In this document: positions 10,990 to 25,200 of the stretch, one piece after another
Numbering within the stretch: the stretch's first letter is position 1
Layout of the letters: each line of letters begins with the position of its first letter
From: Tyto alba
Lineage: Eukaryota; Chordata; Aves; Strigiformes; Tytonidae
Assembly (NCBI RefSeq): GCF_018691265.1
Contig: NW_024881322.1
Location: 1,798,001 to 1,862,000 of the forward strand
Reading direction: 5' to 3'
Length of the DNA: 64,000 nt
Translations under genes and position numbers: made by a program
The notes under the pieces: generated by a model
Told to the model about the DNA's origin: nothing
What the model saw: the letters and a program-made list of their open reading frames with translations, nothing else
The model's database searches: none

Positions 10990-13561
10990 GTTTTAAATGT
11001 GTTCTTAGTGTCTTGCTGAATGGGGATATCTCCCAGTTTAATAATGTTTCCTTCCTTTAATTCTTTACACTGGGCTGAGGTGGTACAGAGAACAGTTTCT
11101 CTTTCACAGAGGTATTCCCTTTTTTGTAGTTTTCTCTCTTTCTGTCTTTTTTTCCTGGCAATTGCAAGCTTACAACCTCTACAATGGTTCTTACCCTATC
11201 CTCCGTTCTTCATCCCCATGAGGAGCGGTAGCATCCTGGAGTGTTCTGATCTCTGTCTTTAGGAAACATTCTGTAGTTTCATTGCACAGATTCCTTGGCT
11301 GTAGCCTTACTCACATTTTCAAGGAGCTAGTGACTTAGATGCTGTAACACCTGCAAGCCTGCATTTGGTTTTAATTCTGGCTTAACTTCTCCGTATATTT
11401 TTACAAAATACTGAATTTTTATTGTTAATTGTATTTAGTGTGCTTTTTGTAACCTTCACTCAATTAACTTGTGTTCATCCATCTGTCCCTTGCAATGTTT
11501 GATAGCACGAAGAAATGTCAACAGAATGTAAGGTAGAGGTAGAACCTCAGAGTATTGTTACCCTTAACAAACATGCCTGAGTTTTGGCTAGTGGGGGAAG
11601 AAGGAAAAGCTGCTGCTAAAGTTTATCTGGCCCTCTGGAAGCTGGGAGGCAGAGTGTTTTTGTTGGTTCACTTTGTGGCCAAAGGCCGTGATCATCCCTT
11701 TCCTGGTCCTTTTATATTGTTACACAGTGAACTGGATTGGAGAATTTGTCTGGCTGAAAAACTGCCTGACAAGAAATGAATTTACCTTTACACCAAATTA
11801 ACTTCCCTTTTCAGTTCCCCACAGGGCTGCAGAGCACATCTGTGTGGGCAGAGGGGAAGGAGCACCCGAGGGGTCGGGAGAGGCAGGGCTGCAGTAGTGC
11901 CAGCTTGCTTTGACTGGAGTCCTGCAAGGGGGAGCTGGGGCACGTAGCCTGGTGGTGCTGTTTCCTGCCATGTCATTCAGCTGAACTGATTTGTCCTGCG
12001 TTTTAAAAGCATGTGTAAAATTTGATGAGAGCTTTGTGTTGTCTGTAACATAGTAAGTGCTCAGTACAGGAATTGTACTGATATTCTGCAGAAAGTTAAA
12101 ATGAAGGAAATTTAGTTGTAGTTATTTTATCTCACTCTTGAAAATTAGAGCATAGAAGCAAATCTAAGTTGTGAGCTGTTTGTGTTTGGTATTTTTGTTG
12201 TATTTACGGAAGACGGTTTGTTTTCTTTTTTTTTACTGTAGAAATTTCAAGTAAGAGATTTTTGAGAAGCTAGTCTTTAGTTCAGGTTCTATATGTTGCT
12301 TATTGTAATCCTCTGTTTCATTACCTGATTCCCCTAGTAACAGCACAGATTGAATAGTGTGTAACTTCATAATATAACCTCATAGGATTGGTAATCTTTA
12401 AAACATGAGGAGTTAGAAATGACTAGAGAAATGTTAGTGTCTTGCCTTTTGATCTAGAAGTAACTGCAGGTGCTCTGAAAAATAGATAGTGTTTGAAAGT
12501 GGTAGGTGACTTAAATTCTGTTTCTTTTCCTAATTTCAGTATATCAAACTTCTGATTTCTTTCATCTAATTTCTTTTATAAGTGATTTTTAAATGACAGT
12601 ATTATCACTCAAAGTAAGTGTATCTGCCGTTAGAGTTTTTGTAATGCGACCATCACAGCTGATGCTATTCTGAAGCATAATATCAACATCAAAGGGTGAA
12701 TAAATAGTGTGTTTGAGGAGGAAAGCCAGATATTTGATATAACTGTGTTGGACTATACAATGTTCTGAACAAATATCCTTTAAAGGGGTTTTAATTCAGA
12801 AGCGAAGGGGTAAAAAGATGTTCTTGATAAATTCTCATCTCTGTTTTGAAGAAAGTGGATTTGGAAATGCAGTATTTTTTTTCTAACTGCTCTGTGATGT
12901 TTAACTATTCATATTCACTAGCTGCACTCAGAGTACTGAATTCTGTTTTGGGACAACTAAAAGCAAACTGCAACTGTACTTCTAAGCACTGAATTCAGGC
13001 AGCAGCATTTGTTCTTGTTTTGAATTTCTCAGTGTAAAAACTCCTACATCCTCTAAGAGGCTTAGTTTTTATTTTAAAGAACTGAAGTCTTCCATGTAGC
13101 AATACAAATTTCAGGTTGTGCTCCAATATGTGCTATATTTCTCAGCTTTATGACAGTGAGTAATAAAAGCCAGTTTGTAGAGATAATATGCATAGAAAAA
13201 TACTGGTATCCTGGAATAAAAGTAATTCTAAACCCTTGTATGCAGACTTTCTATTTAGTAAGGCAGAAGTTAGAATGTCCTGCCAGAATTTTCTCCATTA
13301 TTTTTGGTCCATTGTGCACATTGAACAGAAGAGAAATATTCAGGATAATGCTCCTATTTGTATCTGAGCAATTTTAAGCCTTGGACTTTCTCCCCTTTTG
13401 GTCTATGTGGTCTTTCCATGGTACTTTATGCTGCTAGTTTGTGACAGTTTTAATATACTAGTGTATTTAATATATACAATGCTGTGTTATTTCTGTAGAT
13501 TGACTTTCTCTGATGTATAGATAAGAATTTATTTTTCCCTATTTTTTTTTCACTCTTGCAG

Positions 13562-13654
13562 AAAATTCTAAGCTGAGACATGTAGAAAAAGATATTTTGA
13601 TTCCACAAATAATGAGGGAGCGAGCCAGGGAGCTGTGTTCAGATAAAGTGCAAG
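13562..13654 (+). CDS. CMC1: CMC1 coding exon 2
   Basis: The exon is 93 bases, flanked by a pyrimidine-rich acceptor (CACTCTTGCAG) and the strong donor G|GTAAGA. It encodes residues 9-39, including LRHVEKDILIPQIMRERA and the first cysteine of the first CX9C motif (Cys34). The translated segment closely matches the conserved N-terminal half of vertebrate CMC1, with mostly conservative changes from the human LRHVEKDVLIPKIMREKA. Entry and exit phases (one base carried in and one carried out) agree with exons 1 and 3. Although too short to stand out as an open frame, it is the clearest evidence for the gene in the left half of the window. Confidence 0.96.
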
Positions 13655-14410
13655 GTAAGAGTCAAATATTTATTGGGAGATCAGATGTATTCACTTTTGT
13701 GCCCTGAATATAAACCTTGTTTCTGAAGTCAGGTATTCAGAGAATTAATATGTATGGTCTGCATCTTATCTGTTCACTGTGAAACCGGTAATAAAGCATA
13801 TAAATCTGCTGTGTTGGATTTGGCTGCTTGGTGTTGTGGACTATTTTCCAAACTGACTTGTTCTTGAACGCTGTGGAATTTAGTATGATTAATATAAAAA
13901 CTTCCACATCTCAGTCTAGACTACGTGATGACAGAGCAACACAAGAGTTACTATATTCCAGTGGTAATATTTAATAATTAAATAAATGGAATTCCCTCGG
14001 ATGAGCCTTCAGTTAGGGCCTCCCTCATTATGATAAATTTATTTAAATGATCCCAAATAAGTACATCCTTTCCCTGCCCCAATATTTTAATGATACATGC
14101 ACATAACCCATACGTGTTATTAGACAGACATTAAAATATGATGGTGCAGTCCACTTTTGAAGAGTACTGGAAAATAGCTCTTTAAAGTTGGGTATCACCA
14201 CTTCTGCTGGCACCCAACTGTTCATATATTCCTGGAAGAAATCTGGAACTTTCTGGAGTAACAGAAAGATAGAGCTACTTATGTACAGGTTAGCTGAGAA
14301 TGTTGCTGCAAGATGGATGTAAGAATGGAAAAAAAAAAAAAAATCAGGCCACAGAATTATTCTATGCAAGTGGCATGCTTTTAGTAGAGGGCATGTGCCT
14401 CTTGCCATCT

Positions 14411-16220
14411 AGATCTGCTCATTCTAAACTTCTTTAATCGTGCACCCTATCAGTAAAAAATTTCTGAGCACACAACTGAGATATGGATAATATATATTTA
14501 TTTATAAATTCTATATGTGTACCACTGTACTAGTATATTATGTACATTATAAAAAAACAAAAATAGAAATTCAGAAATTATGAGATAAAGATGAAATAAA
14601 CAGTAATTTTAATGCTAATTATCAGTGGTACAAAAAACTTTTTGCTCTAAAAATATTACTGTTAATAACAGTATTTTTATTGAGAGCTATATGATTGAAT
14701 ATGCTTCATTATTTTTAAAAATTTTTAACACTTTGTGATACAGCAATTCAAATGTCTGGTTCTGAGAACAGTTTATTTCAATACTTGGTTCGAATGGGTG
14801 TCACAGCTGAAAAGACACCTCACAAAGATGCGTAGATCCCAATGGAAGAAGGGCATGGTTTCACGTGCCTACTAAAATCATGATACTTATTTTTCAATCC
14901 CATCCACAAGTTTTGCAAAGGTTTTGCTTGAAATTGGGCTTGTAAACGACCATCTCCCCTGATGTCAACCAGTTGCTCTTCCAAACTAATCTAGAGGTGT
15001 TGCATCTTTATATTTTCAACAAATAGTTTCAAAAACCACTGAAACTCTAATTTGGAAGATTTTTAAACAGGTTAGAAAACTCTGTTTCTGTCCTTTAAAA
15101 GTGTCCAGATACCAGAGGTTTTTATAGGTGACAGGCTGACGCTGTGTTCAGCAACAAAGAACAAAACCAAACAAAAATTGCCGAAGGAGGGGAACATGGC
15201 CAAACATCTGTTTTCAAAGGGCTCTCTCCACAGCATAAGTTTCTTTTGAAAAGCAGTTACTTTCTCACTGGTTGTTAAAACATCACCTTCACCTTGAAGG
15301 GACACACTAAGGGCGTTTATTTTTTGGGAATACCTGCTAAGTAGCAGACTACTCCCAGCCACCTGTCATCACCAAAAGGGTCAGCAAATCTGGAACACTT
15401 GTGTTTTTGTAAAGGAAAAGGCATAACATTTGATAACCCTTTTAAGCACTTTGCCACAAGATAACCAGGGATCCTCTCCAGGGCACGAGAGATTGTCATG
15501 GTCCCTCCCCATCTCATTGCAAGGATGTGACTGTCTGAAGGGCTGGTTTTTATGCCGTTAACCCCATCGATGCCATCCCGTAACGCTCTGTGCACTCCTG
15601 GCTCCAACCCCTTTGCTGCAACAGCTCAGCTCGTCTGTGAGTGATGCAGCGAAGGAGTTTTCACGTGCGGTGCTGCCTCTGTGACCTTACCCTGGAATCC
15701 CTTTTTTATTCCAGTCAAAGCAGCCTCTCCATCAGTGGTTACGCTCACACAGTTCTTCCATAAAACAGTGGGCTTTTTGAAAGAAACCATTTCCTGTGGA
15801 GAATACATCTTCCGGTACAGCTCTCCTTTAGCAGCTCACCAAAAAAAAAATTAAATACAAAGTTCTTCATGTATTTCATTACTGAAGTTCAAATACCATA
15901 AGTTGAGAGAAGTTAGAAACTTCTGTACTTTCACCCAACTGCATGTCAAACCTCCCACACTGTGTAACTTGTTCTAACACTTCTTTCTTCAAATCTTCAG
16001 CAGTGTCTTCTGTGCATCTTCCTAGAGTATTTACTGACAAAGGAGTGCATTTTAGTTTGCTGCCGTATTGTTTTGCACATACTATTTCAGCTATTTTTAC
16101 CATGGCAGAAAGAACATTTGGTTCCCCAATGGTACATGGCTTTTTGTCTTTTGCTATTACCTAAAAAACTTCAAAGGAGGCTTCTAGACATTTATCACTA
16201 GGTTTAATTGAAGCAGACCA
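14411..16220 (-). mobile_element. Decayed hAT-Charlie-like DNA transposon
   Basis: A degraded transposase (next entry) is followed, on its downstream side, by a terminal-like segment at about 14411-14450. Read on the + strand, that segment resembles Charlie ends (CTAAACTTCTTTAATCGTGC, then CACCCTATCAGTAAAAAATT). I did not find a convincing matching inverted repeat at the other end, so the right boundary near 16220 is only where transposase similarity fades. The element lies in antisense orientation within CMC1 intron 2. Its many stops and frameshifts suggest an old insertion. Confidence 0.7.
14715..16220 (-). pseudogene. hAT transposase pseudogene (ZBED5/Charlie type)
   Basis: Reading from high to low coordinates, fragments in at least two frames follow the order of hAT transposases of the ZBED5/FAM200/Charlie group. 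They are VIAKDKKPCTIGEP near 16.15 kb, LGESTEVSNFSQLMVF near 15.9 kb, NCVSVTTDGEAALTGIKKG near 15.74 kb, INALSVSLQGEGDVL with FQKKLMLW near 15.27 kb, and the C-terminal dimerisation segment FSAVTPIRTKY near 14.8 kb. The usual catalytic LDESTD motif reads LGESTE, so the first catalytic Asp is lost, while the later TDG motif keeps its Asp. In-frame stops occur before VIAKDKK and within the C-terminal segment. The zinc-finger (BED) end was not recognised. No function as a gene is expected. The family assignment rests on remembered motif patterns. Confidence 0.82.
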
Positions 16221-19200
16221 GCATATTTTCTAGCAGCTGCTTTTAGGGGTTCTCCAAAAGACATAAGAGAGTAGTGCTGTAATAATTTTGAGATAAGTAA
16301 GTGGGAAAAGAGTTGGGAATATCTGGCAAAGGAAAGTGGCATCACATGAGAGATAAGTTCTAGTGCTGCCGGAAGGACTTAATATAGCTTTTTTTCATTT
16401 GAGTGATAGTTGAATTGTTTTGTACTTTGTACCTGCTGGGGGAAAAAAATGAAAAGGAAAAGCAATTATGTAATATCGTTCACTGAAAGATGTCAGTTAA
16501 AAATATTTTGAGAGCATGCTATATGTATAATTTTGCTTGGGGGTAGACCAAAGGGTATGTGTGTTTCTCTCCTCTGAACTTTCTCTTTGTAAGATGAGGA
16601 CTTCTTTTTCAGCATCTTAATTTTCTGTGGCATCAGCCAATACTGGAGATTATTGAGCTGTGAGTTATGGAGCATTATGTTGCAGTTTCTCCATGGTTTT
16701 GCCTCCATAAATTTTAAAGCAAAATTTACTTTTTTTTTTTCTTTTTGTGATGTTACGCCAAAGTATGGGGGTTTTAGTCTTTCTTCTGAATACAGTTCAG
16801 TTGTGTATCTTTAGGAAAATGAGATTTTGTGGATGCATCTGTTTTCCCCTCGTTCCTCTGTCACCTGTAAGCCAATTTCAATCAAATTGTGTGAAAATCA
16901 GAGGTGGAAAGTGAGTATTTCTGATGCAATTTTTATGATCAAATAAATAAGCAAAACTCACATTGATACCCCTATCAATAAAAGGTGGTAGCATAAGTTC
17001 AGCTATTTAGTTGTACATCCTGTAATCTGAACAGGGCGGGAGAGACCAAACCATGGGAAATGAAGCTTAAGCAGTTTTGTGAACAGAAGAATTTATCATC
17101 TCTTAAATCTATTGTGAAATTATTCCTGGAATAAATTTGTCTTGTTCGTACACAGGGATAGGTGTTAATCAGAGTAAATAGGCTCTGGTTTTTATGCTGG
17201 AAACAATTATAAGCTGTGTAATTAAGTAATCAAAACTGCTGTGATTCGGTTTGTGTGCTGCAGAGTGTACCCATGTGCGTGACATTGTGCCGCTTACACT
17301 AAGTGGCATAGCTACTCATTTAACTTGCTCTCACTGTAGGATTCTTCTGCTTTATGTTAATTTTGTTTTAACAACTCCTATTACTACATCATTGTTTCAT
17401 TTTGTCTTTAGGAAATTGTGGTCAATGCACCGGTAATAGAGGATATAAAACTATTCTAGATGTATGGGCCTTTACAATTTACTTGATCACTCTAGGTTCA
17501 TATGTGTCCCTATGGGGAGTCCCTATGCATTCAATAGGGCTCTGCATGAGCACAGGGGTCCATCTGTATACAGTCGGTTACCTTAGCCTGCAGCTATACC
17601 ACCTAGAGCTGTGTGCTTAGCAGAGCTAATAATGCAAGTAGTGACAGTCTGTCCAGCACGTGTTCACGAGCCGTCCAGGGAAAAGAAACCCCAAGGGTTA
17701 AAAAATAAATAAAAACTAAAGGTTTTGTTAACTCAAGAGGTGATCCTGCTATCCTAGCACAGTTAAATGGGTGACCCATTGCTGTGCTTGTTTGTTAGTC
17801 TACCAGAGTAGCTTAGGGATGAAATAACCATGGAAATGTATCCATCTGATAATTTTTAGAACAAGTAAGTATTGTGTCTGGTCATATTTCATTTCACGTA
17901 GGTTATTTAAATTTGCTTTGAACTTTTCTCAGATTGTTCCAATATAGTTCTTGTGTGTGCTGCATGTTTCTCAAGAATTTAGTACATCAGATTTTCAAGC
18001 ACTTTTTTCAGTGAAAATGGATGTATATAGTGATTTTATTAAGAGGATAAACATGCTTTCTGTCAATTTTCCATGACTATTATGTAATTATGCTTTATTG
18101 TGTTAATATACATGCACTGTATGTATGTGAAAGAGTGCACTATTATAGGAGTATCAAGTGTCGTAAAAGAACAGCAAACAAAGAAACCCAACAGCATTGT
18201 CATACAGGAACTTTTCACTGTAGAAACTGCAGCGTGAATTTGTCTGAAGTAATATTAAATCCATGTGTTTCTGTATCACTGTGTCCTTGGCTTATAAAAA
18301 TACAGGCGTTCAAACTGAAGTAGCTAAAAGGAACATTTATTTGCCATTGCCTCATCGATTGCTTTTATAAAGACATTTATTACACAAGCTGTTTTCCTTT
18401 AAAATTATAATGGTTTTGGCTTTAACGTCCAGTTACAAAATTTAAATTTGAGTAAACTTCAAAGGAAAATCATAGGAAATTTCAGGAACCTGAAGTTAGC
18501 ATTTGTTATCAGAGAGGTTCTCTTTTGCTTGTCAGAACTTCTGTGGATTCATCCAACTATGCTGTGCTTTGCACGATTCCTCTCTGCTCTGAAACTAGGG
18601 ACACTCACTAAAAACACCTGCAAGAGCTTTGGTTGATCTTGATCATAACTACAGAAATGTTCGTTCCATTTCATAAGAGCATTTAGTCTGCTGTTCAGTT
18701 AATGATTCTGGAGCTGAACTTGATGGGTTTAGGTAGAGAAAAAATGTTGAGTACAGAAATATACAAAGGTGGAAGGATTGTTCAGCTTGATTTTGGGTTA
18801 CTTGGCTTGGAAAATAAAAACAGAAACAGCTGACTGACTTTGACAGCTTGTGGGTTTGGACTCTGAAGAAATTGTCTTAAGTTGGGATCCCCAAAACAAA
18901 TAACTGGATCATAATTTTGCATTATATTTGTTGTATCTGTTTTGTGTATTTGTTGTATTATAAAGCAATTCTGCCCACCTTCCAAAACCTCTCAGTCTTT
19001 TCTGGGAGAAAAACAATCTTGCTCCAGAGACAAGGGGTTTTAGTTCTAAACTTTTTTCTTCTAAATTTTGTTGTTTACTCCTCATACCAGGTCTGGATTT
19101 TTCAAGGTCACCCAGAGTGACTTGCAGTTGTCTTCTGTAATTGTGACTCATTTGTTAGACTGAAGGATCCAAGGAAACTGAGCTACACGCTTTGCAGGGT

Positions 19201-22200
19201 GAATGAATACAGGGGTAGGTAGTTCAAATCAGCCTGGTCTGCCATTAGGAAGGTGGTAGAGTAAGGGAAACAATTTGGACAATTGAAGATCTGAGCCTCT
19301 CTGTGACTCTACAGAATGTGGTCATTTCTTATTTGGAACTACTTGTGTTGTGGGAGATATCCATCTGGCCAAGATAGCAAGTTAGTTGTTCTGTCTTTTT
19401 TTTTCTTTTTCTTTCTTTTTTTCTGTCAGGGAGACAGGAGATATTTCCACCTGTGCTGTGCTGAGGTCCTTTTGTGAAGAAAACTGCTACGTTGGTTCTG
19501 TTGTCTGTGTAATTAAGGCAACTGGATTCATGTTGCTAAAGAAACTCTTGATACTTGGCAAGGCTTTAAAAAATGGTTTGGAAAACATGGCCGGAAAAGG
19601 ACATTTCCAAGCAGCCGCCCTCCTCCCATTCTCCAGTTTCACCATTAGCCCTCTCCTCCTCAGGGCTCATGTTGATACTTAGTGGAAATGATGGGATGCA
19701 ACACTACTGCAGGCTTCTCTACAGTTGAGCATGACCAGTGTCAACCAGAGTTTTGATAATGTGCAGTTACTCAACAGTCCTGTCACTGACATTATTTCTG
19801 TCCCCGTCGGGACCACCTGCTCCAGACCATGACCCTTACACCTGACACATCAAGGCCCATAAACCCAAAGAAATTTCTGATTGAACTACATGTGATGCTG
19901 CACATTTAAATGCCTAAGCACACCTTTAGATATTCCTCCTTCAAAAAAAAGTCTTGTTATATATACTTTCGTATCAGAAATGCAGATAATGTGTGAAATA
20001 CTTAGCAAATTTCATCTTGATGTTACTCAGTGACGTTGCTCCCTTTCCTTTGTATTGCAGGCCAAGTTCCATTAATTGGTACAAACCCTTGCTGAACGCT
20101 GGGGGAGGATTAACCTGTTGGTACCTACAGTCATAGTTCTGATGTTGACACTGGAAGATTCTAAGACTGATAGTAGTGGGAAATTACGTGACAGCTTCCA
20201 TTTAAAAATGTTGATGAGTCTGATTTTCTTGAAGCAAATGAAAACTAAAATCACCATTTATAACTGAACTTTGCTCATCTGCTTTGCCTCATTGTGAAAA
20301 TATAGTCCTTACAATTCTTTTTTAACATTCAGCTATTTTAGGAGTATCTGGGAGTGCAGTGATATAATTGACCAAAGCAAAAAAGATCAAGTAGCTGATA
20401 AAAATCAATGAGTTAACATGACAACTCCTAGTAACTTTTTTAAATTGAGCTGCTGTGACCAGAAATTGCTTATGTACGTGTGCTTGTGTACATATTGTTC
20501 AGAGTTTGGCGGAAAGCCTGAGAGTTTACATGGGACGAATCATAGATTTTATGACTAGAATAGCCTCGTCTTATAAGGATGAAAAAAAGAATGCTGCCTT
20601 ATTACCTGCAACTTCATTTTTGTGAGAGGAAGGTTAGTATAATTCGAGAACACAGTTTCAATCCAGGGGCAAAACTGCAGGTGGAGAAGGGGAGAAAAAT
20701 GTTATCCTCTGTTGCTGTATTTATTATCTAAATACTAAAGTACGTTATACTCCCATTGTGACCCCATGACCCTATATGAAGCTATTGAAATTACTGTTGT
20801 ACAGGTGCAGGTGAGAGTTATTTGAATTACTTTAGATGTTTTGATTGTGTACAGCTGTATTTAGGACTGGTAATAAATTACTATGTGATTTTCCCTGGCT
20901 AGCATTTCTCAAGAGTAAGATGCTGAATTTTTACATGATGTTCATAATAGCTTTTATTTTGAAAAAATGATTCAGGTCTATATATTTCCAATGAACATTT
21001 ACTCTCATCACATTTAACTATGTGAATTAATACAGTCTCTAGAGGGATTATGGTATATTGAGCTTTGCTTCAACAAACTGGGCAGATAGAACAGCTATAT
21101 GTAAATTACAGTTTGAAGAAATGAGATCCTAGATCTCATGGCCCTTTTTTTTTTTAATGATACTTACAGCATTAACTACGCTAAGCTAATTTAGGGGATT
21201 TTATAGAAAAGAAATATGAGAGCATATTGTGTTGCTCAGTGATGGAAATTTAAGTATTCTAACTAGTGCTAGGACTTCGAAGAAAATGTTTGGGGAGGCA
21301 ACTTACCCTATTTGATTATTTTTTTTTCTTCTCCCCTTCATGTCATTTCAACCCAGCTGATGACAAGAAATGGGTCAGACTGCTAGCTTTACCACTGCAA
21401 CTTAGTTGTGTGGGGTTTTTTATTATTTTATTAGGGAATGGAACAGCTTTTACAGGGACAAAGAGAAATGAAATCACTTTCAATGAAAGAAAGAGGCCTC
21501 ATTATAGCCACCAACAGCAGTTATTGACAGCTACACTTCCTATTAACAAGGAGCATTTAAGAGTTTGGCTGTTGGATCTTTGGACTTGATCTAATTTGCT
21601 AGCATTAATTAGTTTCTTTTGAGCACAGACACTTGGTGCTCACAGCTATAGATTTGGAGGACTAATTAGGACAGAAAATTGAACAGAATGGGGTAAGGCA
21701 TTAACCTTCAACCATTACCAGCTGGGGCTCTGATAAAGACCACAGAGTCCAAATGCTCCTATTCATGCAAAGAGTACTCTAATGAATATCAATTTCAGCC
21801 AGGTTGCTGTATCCTGCAAGCGCCGTCTTGATTTTGATTCTCTTACCTGGTAGAGATTTTTAAGTATAGATGCTAAAGTGATGTTGGTAGTTCAGAGCTC
21901 ACAGATGACGGACTCGTGAGGTGACCAATGTTTTGTCCAGTCTTTCAATTTGGTTTTCTCAAGTTGGAGATTTTATTGGTTTCTGGTTAAGATCCTAAAT
22001 TCGAAATTGTTTTCCCTGTCCAGCATAAATATATTAATGTAGCATAGATTGATTACATGATGTTAACAAATGCTGGTTTAAATAGAGGATGCCTGCATGC
22101 TTTTGGATTATTGTAGTACATGGTAGTAGTATCCATGACAAGAGCACTGACCAGGCTATCTGCTGAAGGTTGAACAATAGGATTGCTTCTTTTGCAGCTT

Positions 22201-25200
22201 TTATGGTGAGATACAATCATTATATTGTGGTGTTAACCTGGTGATCAGTTTTAGGAGGAAAACTGTTCTTTCAGACTGTGGATTGATAGTGTTTTAACCT
22301 GCAGAATGGAAGAACTTTAACTGTATATAAAGAAAGGAGAAAACCAATTTCCTTTGTCCTTTTGTACCATTTCTTGGATTGTTGGAAGTGTTGGACTTGA
22401 AATTAAGATCCAGGATCATCAGTTGTTCCTACCCTTTAGTCATGCCACTAATCCCTGACAAATTCCCCATCAAATGTTGGTCATTGCTTCTCTCTTCACG
22501 CAGCTTCTGTACCTGGAAATTCTTTGCCCAGTGATGAGAAAAGTGTAGCAGTCTCTTCTTTGACATCCTTTCAGGAAGGACGCAACTATTAATGTATAAC
22601 CCATGACTTTTGAGGAGTTGCATCTGTTGGGGTTGCGTCTAGTAGTGTTTAGTCCTCTGATGCTAAGATTGCCTTTTCTGTGCTTTAATTATTTCCAATT
22701 CTCCACTCGTAAACTCTGTGCTGTTAGGCTGAATAGCTGGTTCCATGTCTTAGCGTCCCGGTGTGGTTGGTTTGGTGCAAGCTGTGAAAATAGACAAATT
22801 CAAACTTCCTGTAGCTACTGATCTTGGGACATTTCATGGTATTTAGATGGGTCTTTAGGGAACTGCTTTTGCTGACTGTCTGTGAGGTGAGTGTCCCTAG
22901 GGCAGCAGCAAGTGGAGAGGGGAGACATGGTCAAGTTCTTCTCCCAGCAAAAGGGGGAGGCTAGGGTGGTTGCTGCTGCAGCCTCTTACCAGTACCAGGC
23001 TTCTATCTTCTCCTAGGTGTTATATACAGTATTTGCTGATTCTCATAGTTTTCTTTCCCAGTTGACGTGTTTTGATTCTCCTGTGTCATTCTTACTGCCA
23101 GCAAGTGAAGGCATACTTGGGATTCGGTAGGGTTTTTTGTATCCATTCATTGATGGTGGTGATAACCTGCAGAGGCCATAGCTTATGTAGTAGAGTATTA
23201 CAGTATAGTGTTACTGTGGCATAGTTGCACATAGCAGTACATTGTTAATGGCAGTACATGAGACTTATGGTAACTTTTATTTTAACTGCATGTCCTTAAT
23301 GATGTATTAAGTAGTTGCTTTGCAGTTTTGGATTATAAACCCCTCTTAGGTACTACATTCAGTAGTAACACAGTTAGCACTTTGTGTAAATAAAACTAAT
23401 ACTTTTAAGAGGTCATACTATATTCCCATTGCATGTGTATAAATATTTATATTGTATATGAATTATGAATATTACCCTGGGGTTACTTTCACACAGAAAA
23501 TAGGTTATTTTTCAACTGTTGAAGTCAGAATGTGTTGTGTAGATACCATTAGGTTCAGAAGTGAAAAACAGAACTTGGTTTGGTAAAGTACCCACTGTAT
23601 ATTCAGAAATACAATAAATAGGGAGCTTTCAGATAGCCTACAAGTGGTGTATTGACCTTGTAAAGTACATATGATCTTCAGGGTAAGGTAATAGGCAAAA
23701 ACTTCTGTCCACCATTCTTCAGAAAATGCATGAAGTTGGCAAGTGTATTTGCCAAAGAAAATCGCTCATCCGAATCGCAAAAATTGAAATGAAGTATTAA
23801 TTCCAGTTGAGCTAAATGGGAATCAGAATAGTAGCTGCAGTTTCATCTGATATGCTTTGATTTTATGAGGCAGTGCATTATGAGAGTTGTGGTTTTGATC
23901 TCCATGATTTCCCGTTGATGGGAGAGCTATACCTGTTGTACGTGTCTTTGCACGGAACGTTACGAGTCAGCAGAGCGAGTCAAAAAAAAAAAGGCAGGAA
24001 TCACAGGCAATAGCGGGATGCAGTTAAAGTTGAAATACAGTTTGGCAAATAAACACACTTTCAACAAGATCTGGTGGTCTAAGTGTTCTTCATGCTTTTT
24101 GGTGTTCTGGAAACATCAGAGTGTGTTTAATGAAATCTCAAGTTTTCATCCTGTTTTGGGATGAGAACATTTCAAGCTTGTTTTTCCATGTGGAACAGTA
24201 GTTCTAAAGATTGCTTAGCTTAAATTGAGTGAGTTATCCCTCTGGCACTTATTCTTTGATACAGAAGTTAATGGATCCTGCGGTAACAACACTGACAATG
24301 CACAACTTTTTTTTTAAAGTAGAAACAATGTTGTCTGTTGCTGAGTAAAACCACATTCTTGTACATTATTGTTCAGGTCCTTTTATTAACATCAATAAAA
24401 AGTAATCCCCCCTCTTTCCCACCCCCAAATTTAGTTTTGTTGCTGTTGTAATTGTTTTTTGATAGTTGTCTCTGTGGTGCTGCATAGAAAAAGCGTAGGG
24501 AGATCAGTGCTCTGAAGAGTGTTCTATTTGCAGGTCTGATGCCTACGAAGGGAGTAAAGGCCACAGGAATAAAAGGTCATAAGACACCCGTGCTCTATTG
24601 TCACCCCTCTGAATTTTATTTTTAACAGTTTATCACTCTCAAAAATCAGAAGAAAGAAACATTGCAGAAAAGAGCACCTGGAATGTGCTGCTAAGATCAG
24701 GATAGATACCTTTACATGAAGTGTAAGCATACGACAGAAGACGAGAAGTATTTTGCATGAGGAATCAAGAGCTGCAGAGCTGGTCAGAGGATGTGAAAGG
24801 GGATGGACAAGGAATAGTGGAGCTGTACAGAGCTTTGGAGGTATGGATAAGGCTTTAAGTTTATGATCAGGGAGCAAGAAAAACAGTTTAGCTCCTGTAT
24901 TCTAGATTTGAGAGGGATACTGGTAAAGAATTTGAAAGGAATCATGTAAGGAATGGAAGGTAATCTGATGGGATAATGAGTAGGAAAGGAACTTACATTA
25001 GGAATTTTGAAGAAGATAATATAGAAAAGCAGTGCATGAAAATTTCCCTTGGATGGTATGAACAGATTCTTCTCTTGATATCCACTATATTGGGAAGGAG
25101 TTGACATAACTGTAGGTGATTTTGGAATTTATGGTGTTAACAGATCTGTCTCCTTACCTTTTTCCTAAAATGTGTTTTAAAAAAGGTTTCTTTAAGTCTG

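Larger units (their letters stand above)
3782..13561 (+). other. CMC1: CMC1 intron 1
   Basis: This 9.8 kb intron lies between the donor GTAGGG at 3782 and the acceptor TTTTTTTTTCACTCTTGCAG ending at 13561. Its first 750 bases belong to the CpG island and include G runs at 3832-3844 (13 bases) and 4001-4025 (25 bases). The remainder is AT-rich with a 26-base A run at 10964-10989. The open frames inside are short and without recognisable domains, and no RNA gene was recognised. Confidence 0.8.

Noticed and set aside
14043..14408. A 121-codon open frame on the - strand next to the hAT remnant
   Set aside because: I considered a second transposase or retroviral fragment, but no motif could be matched. 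It lies outside the inferred hAT end.
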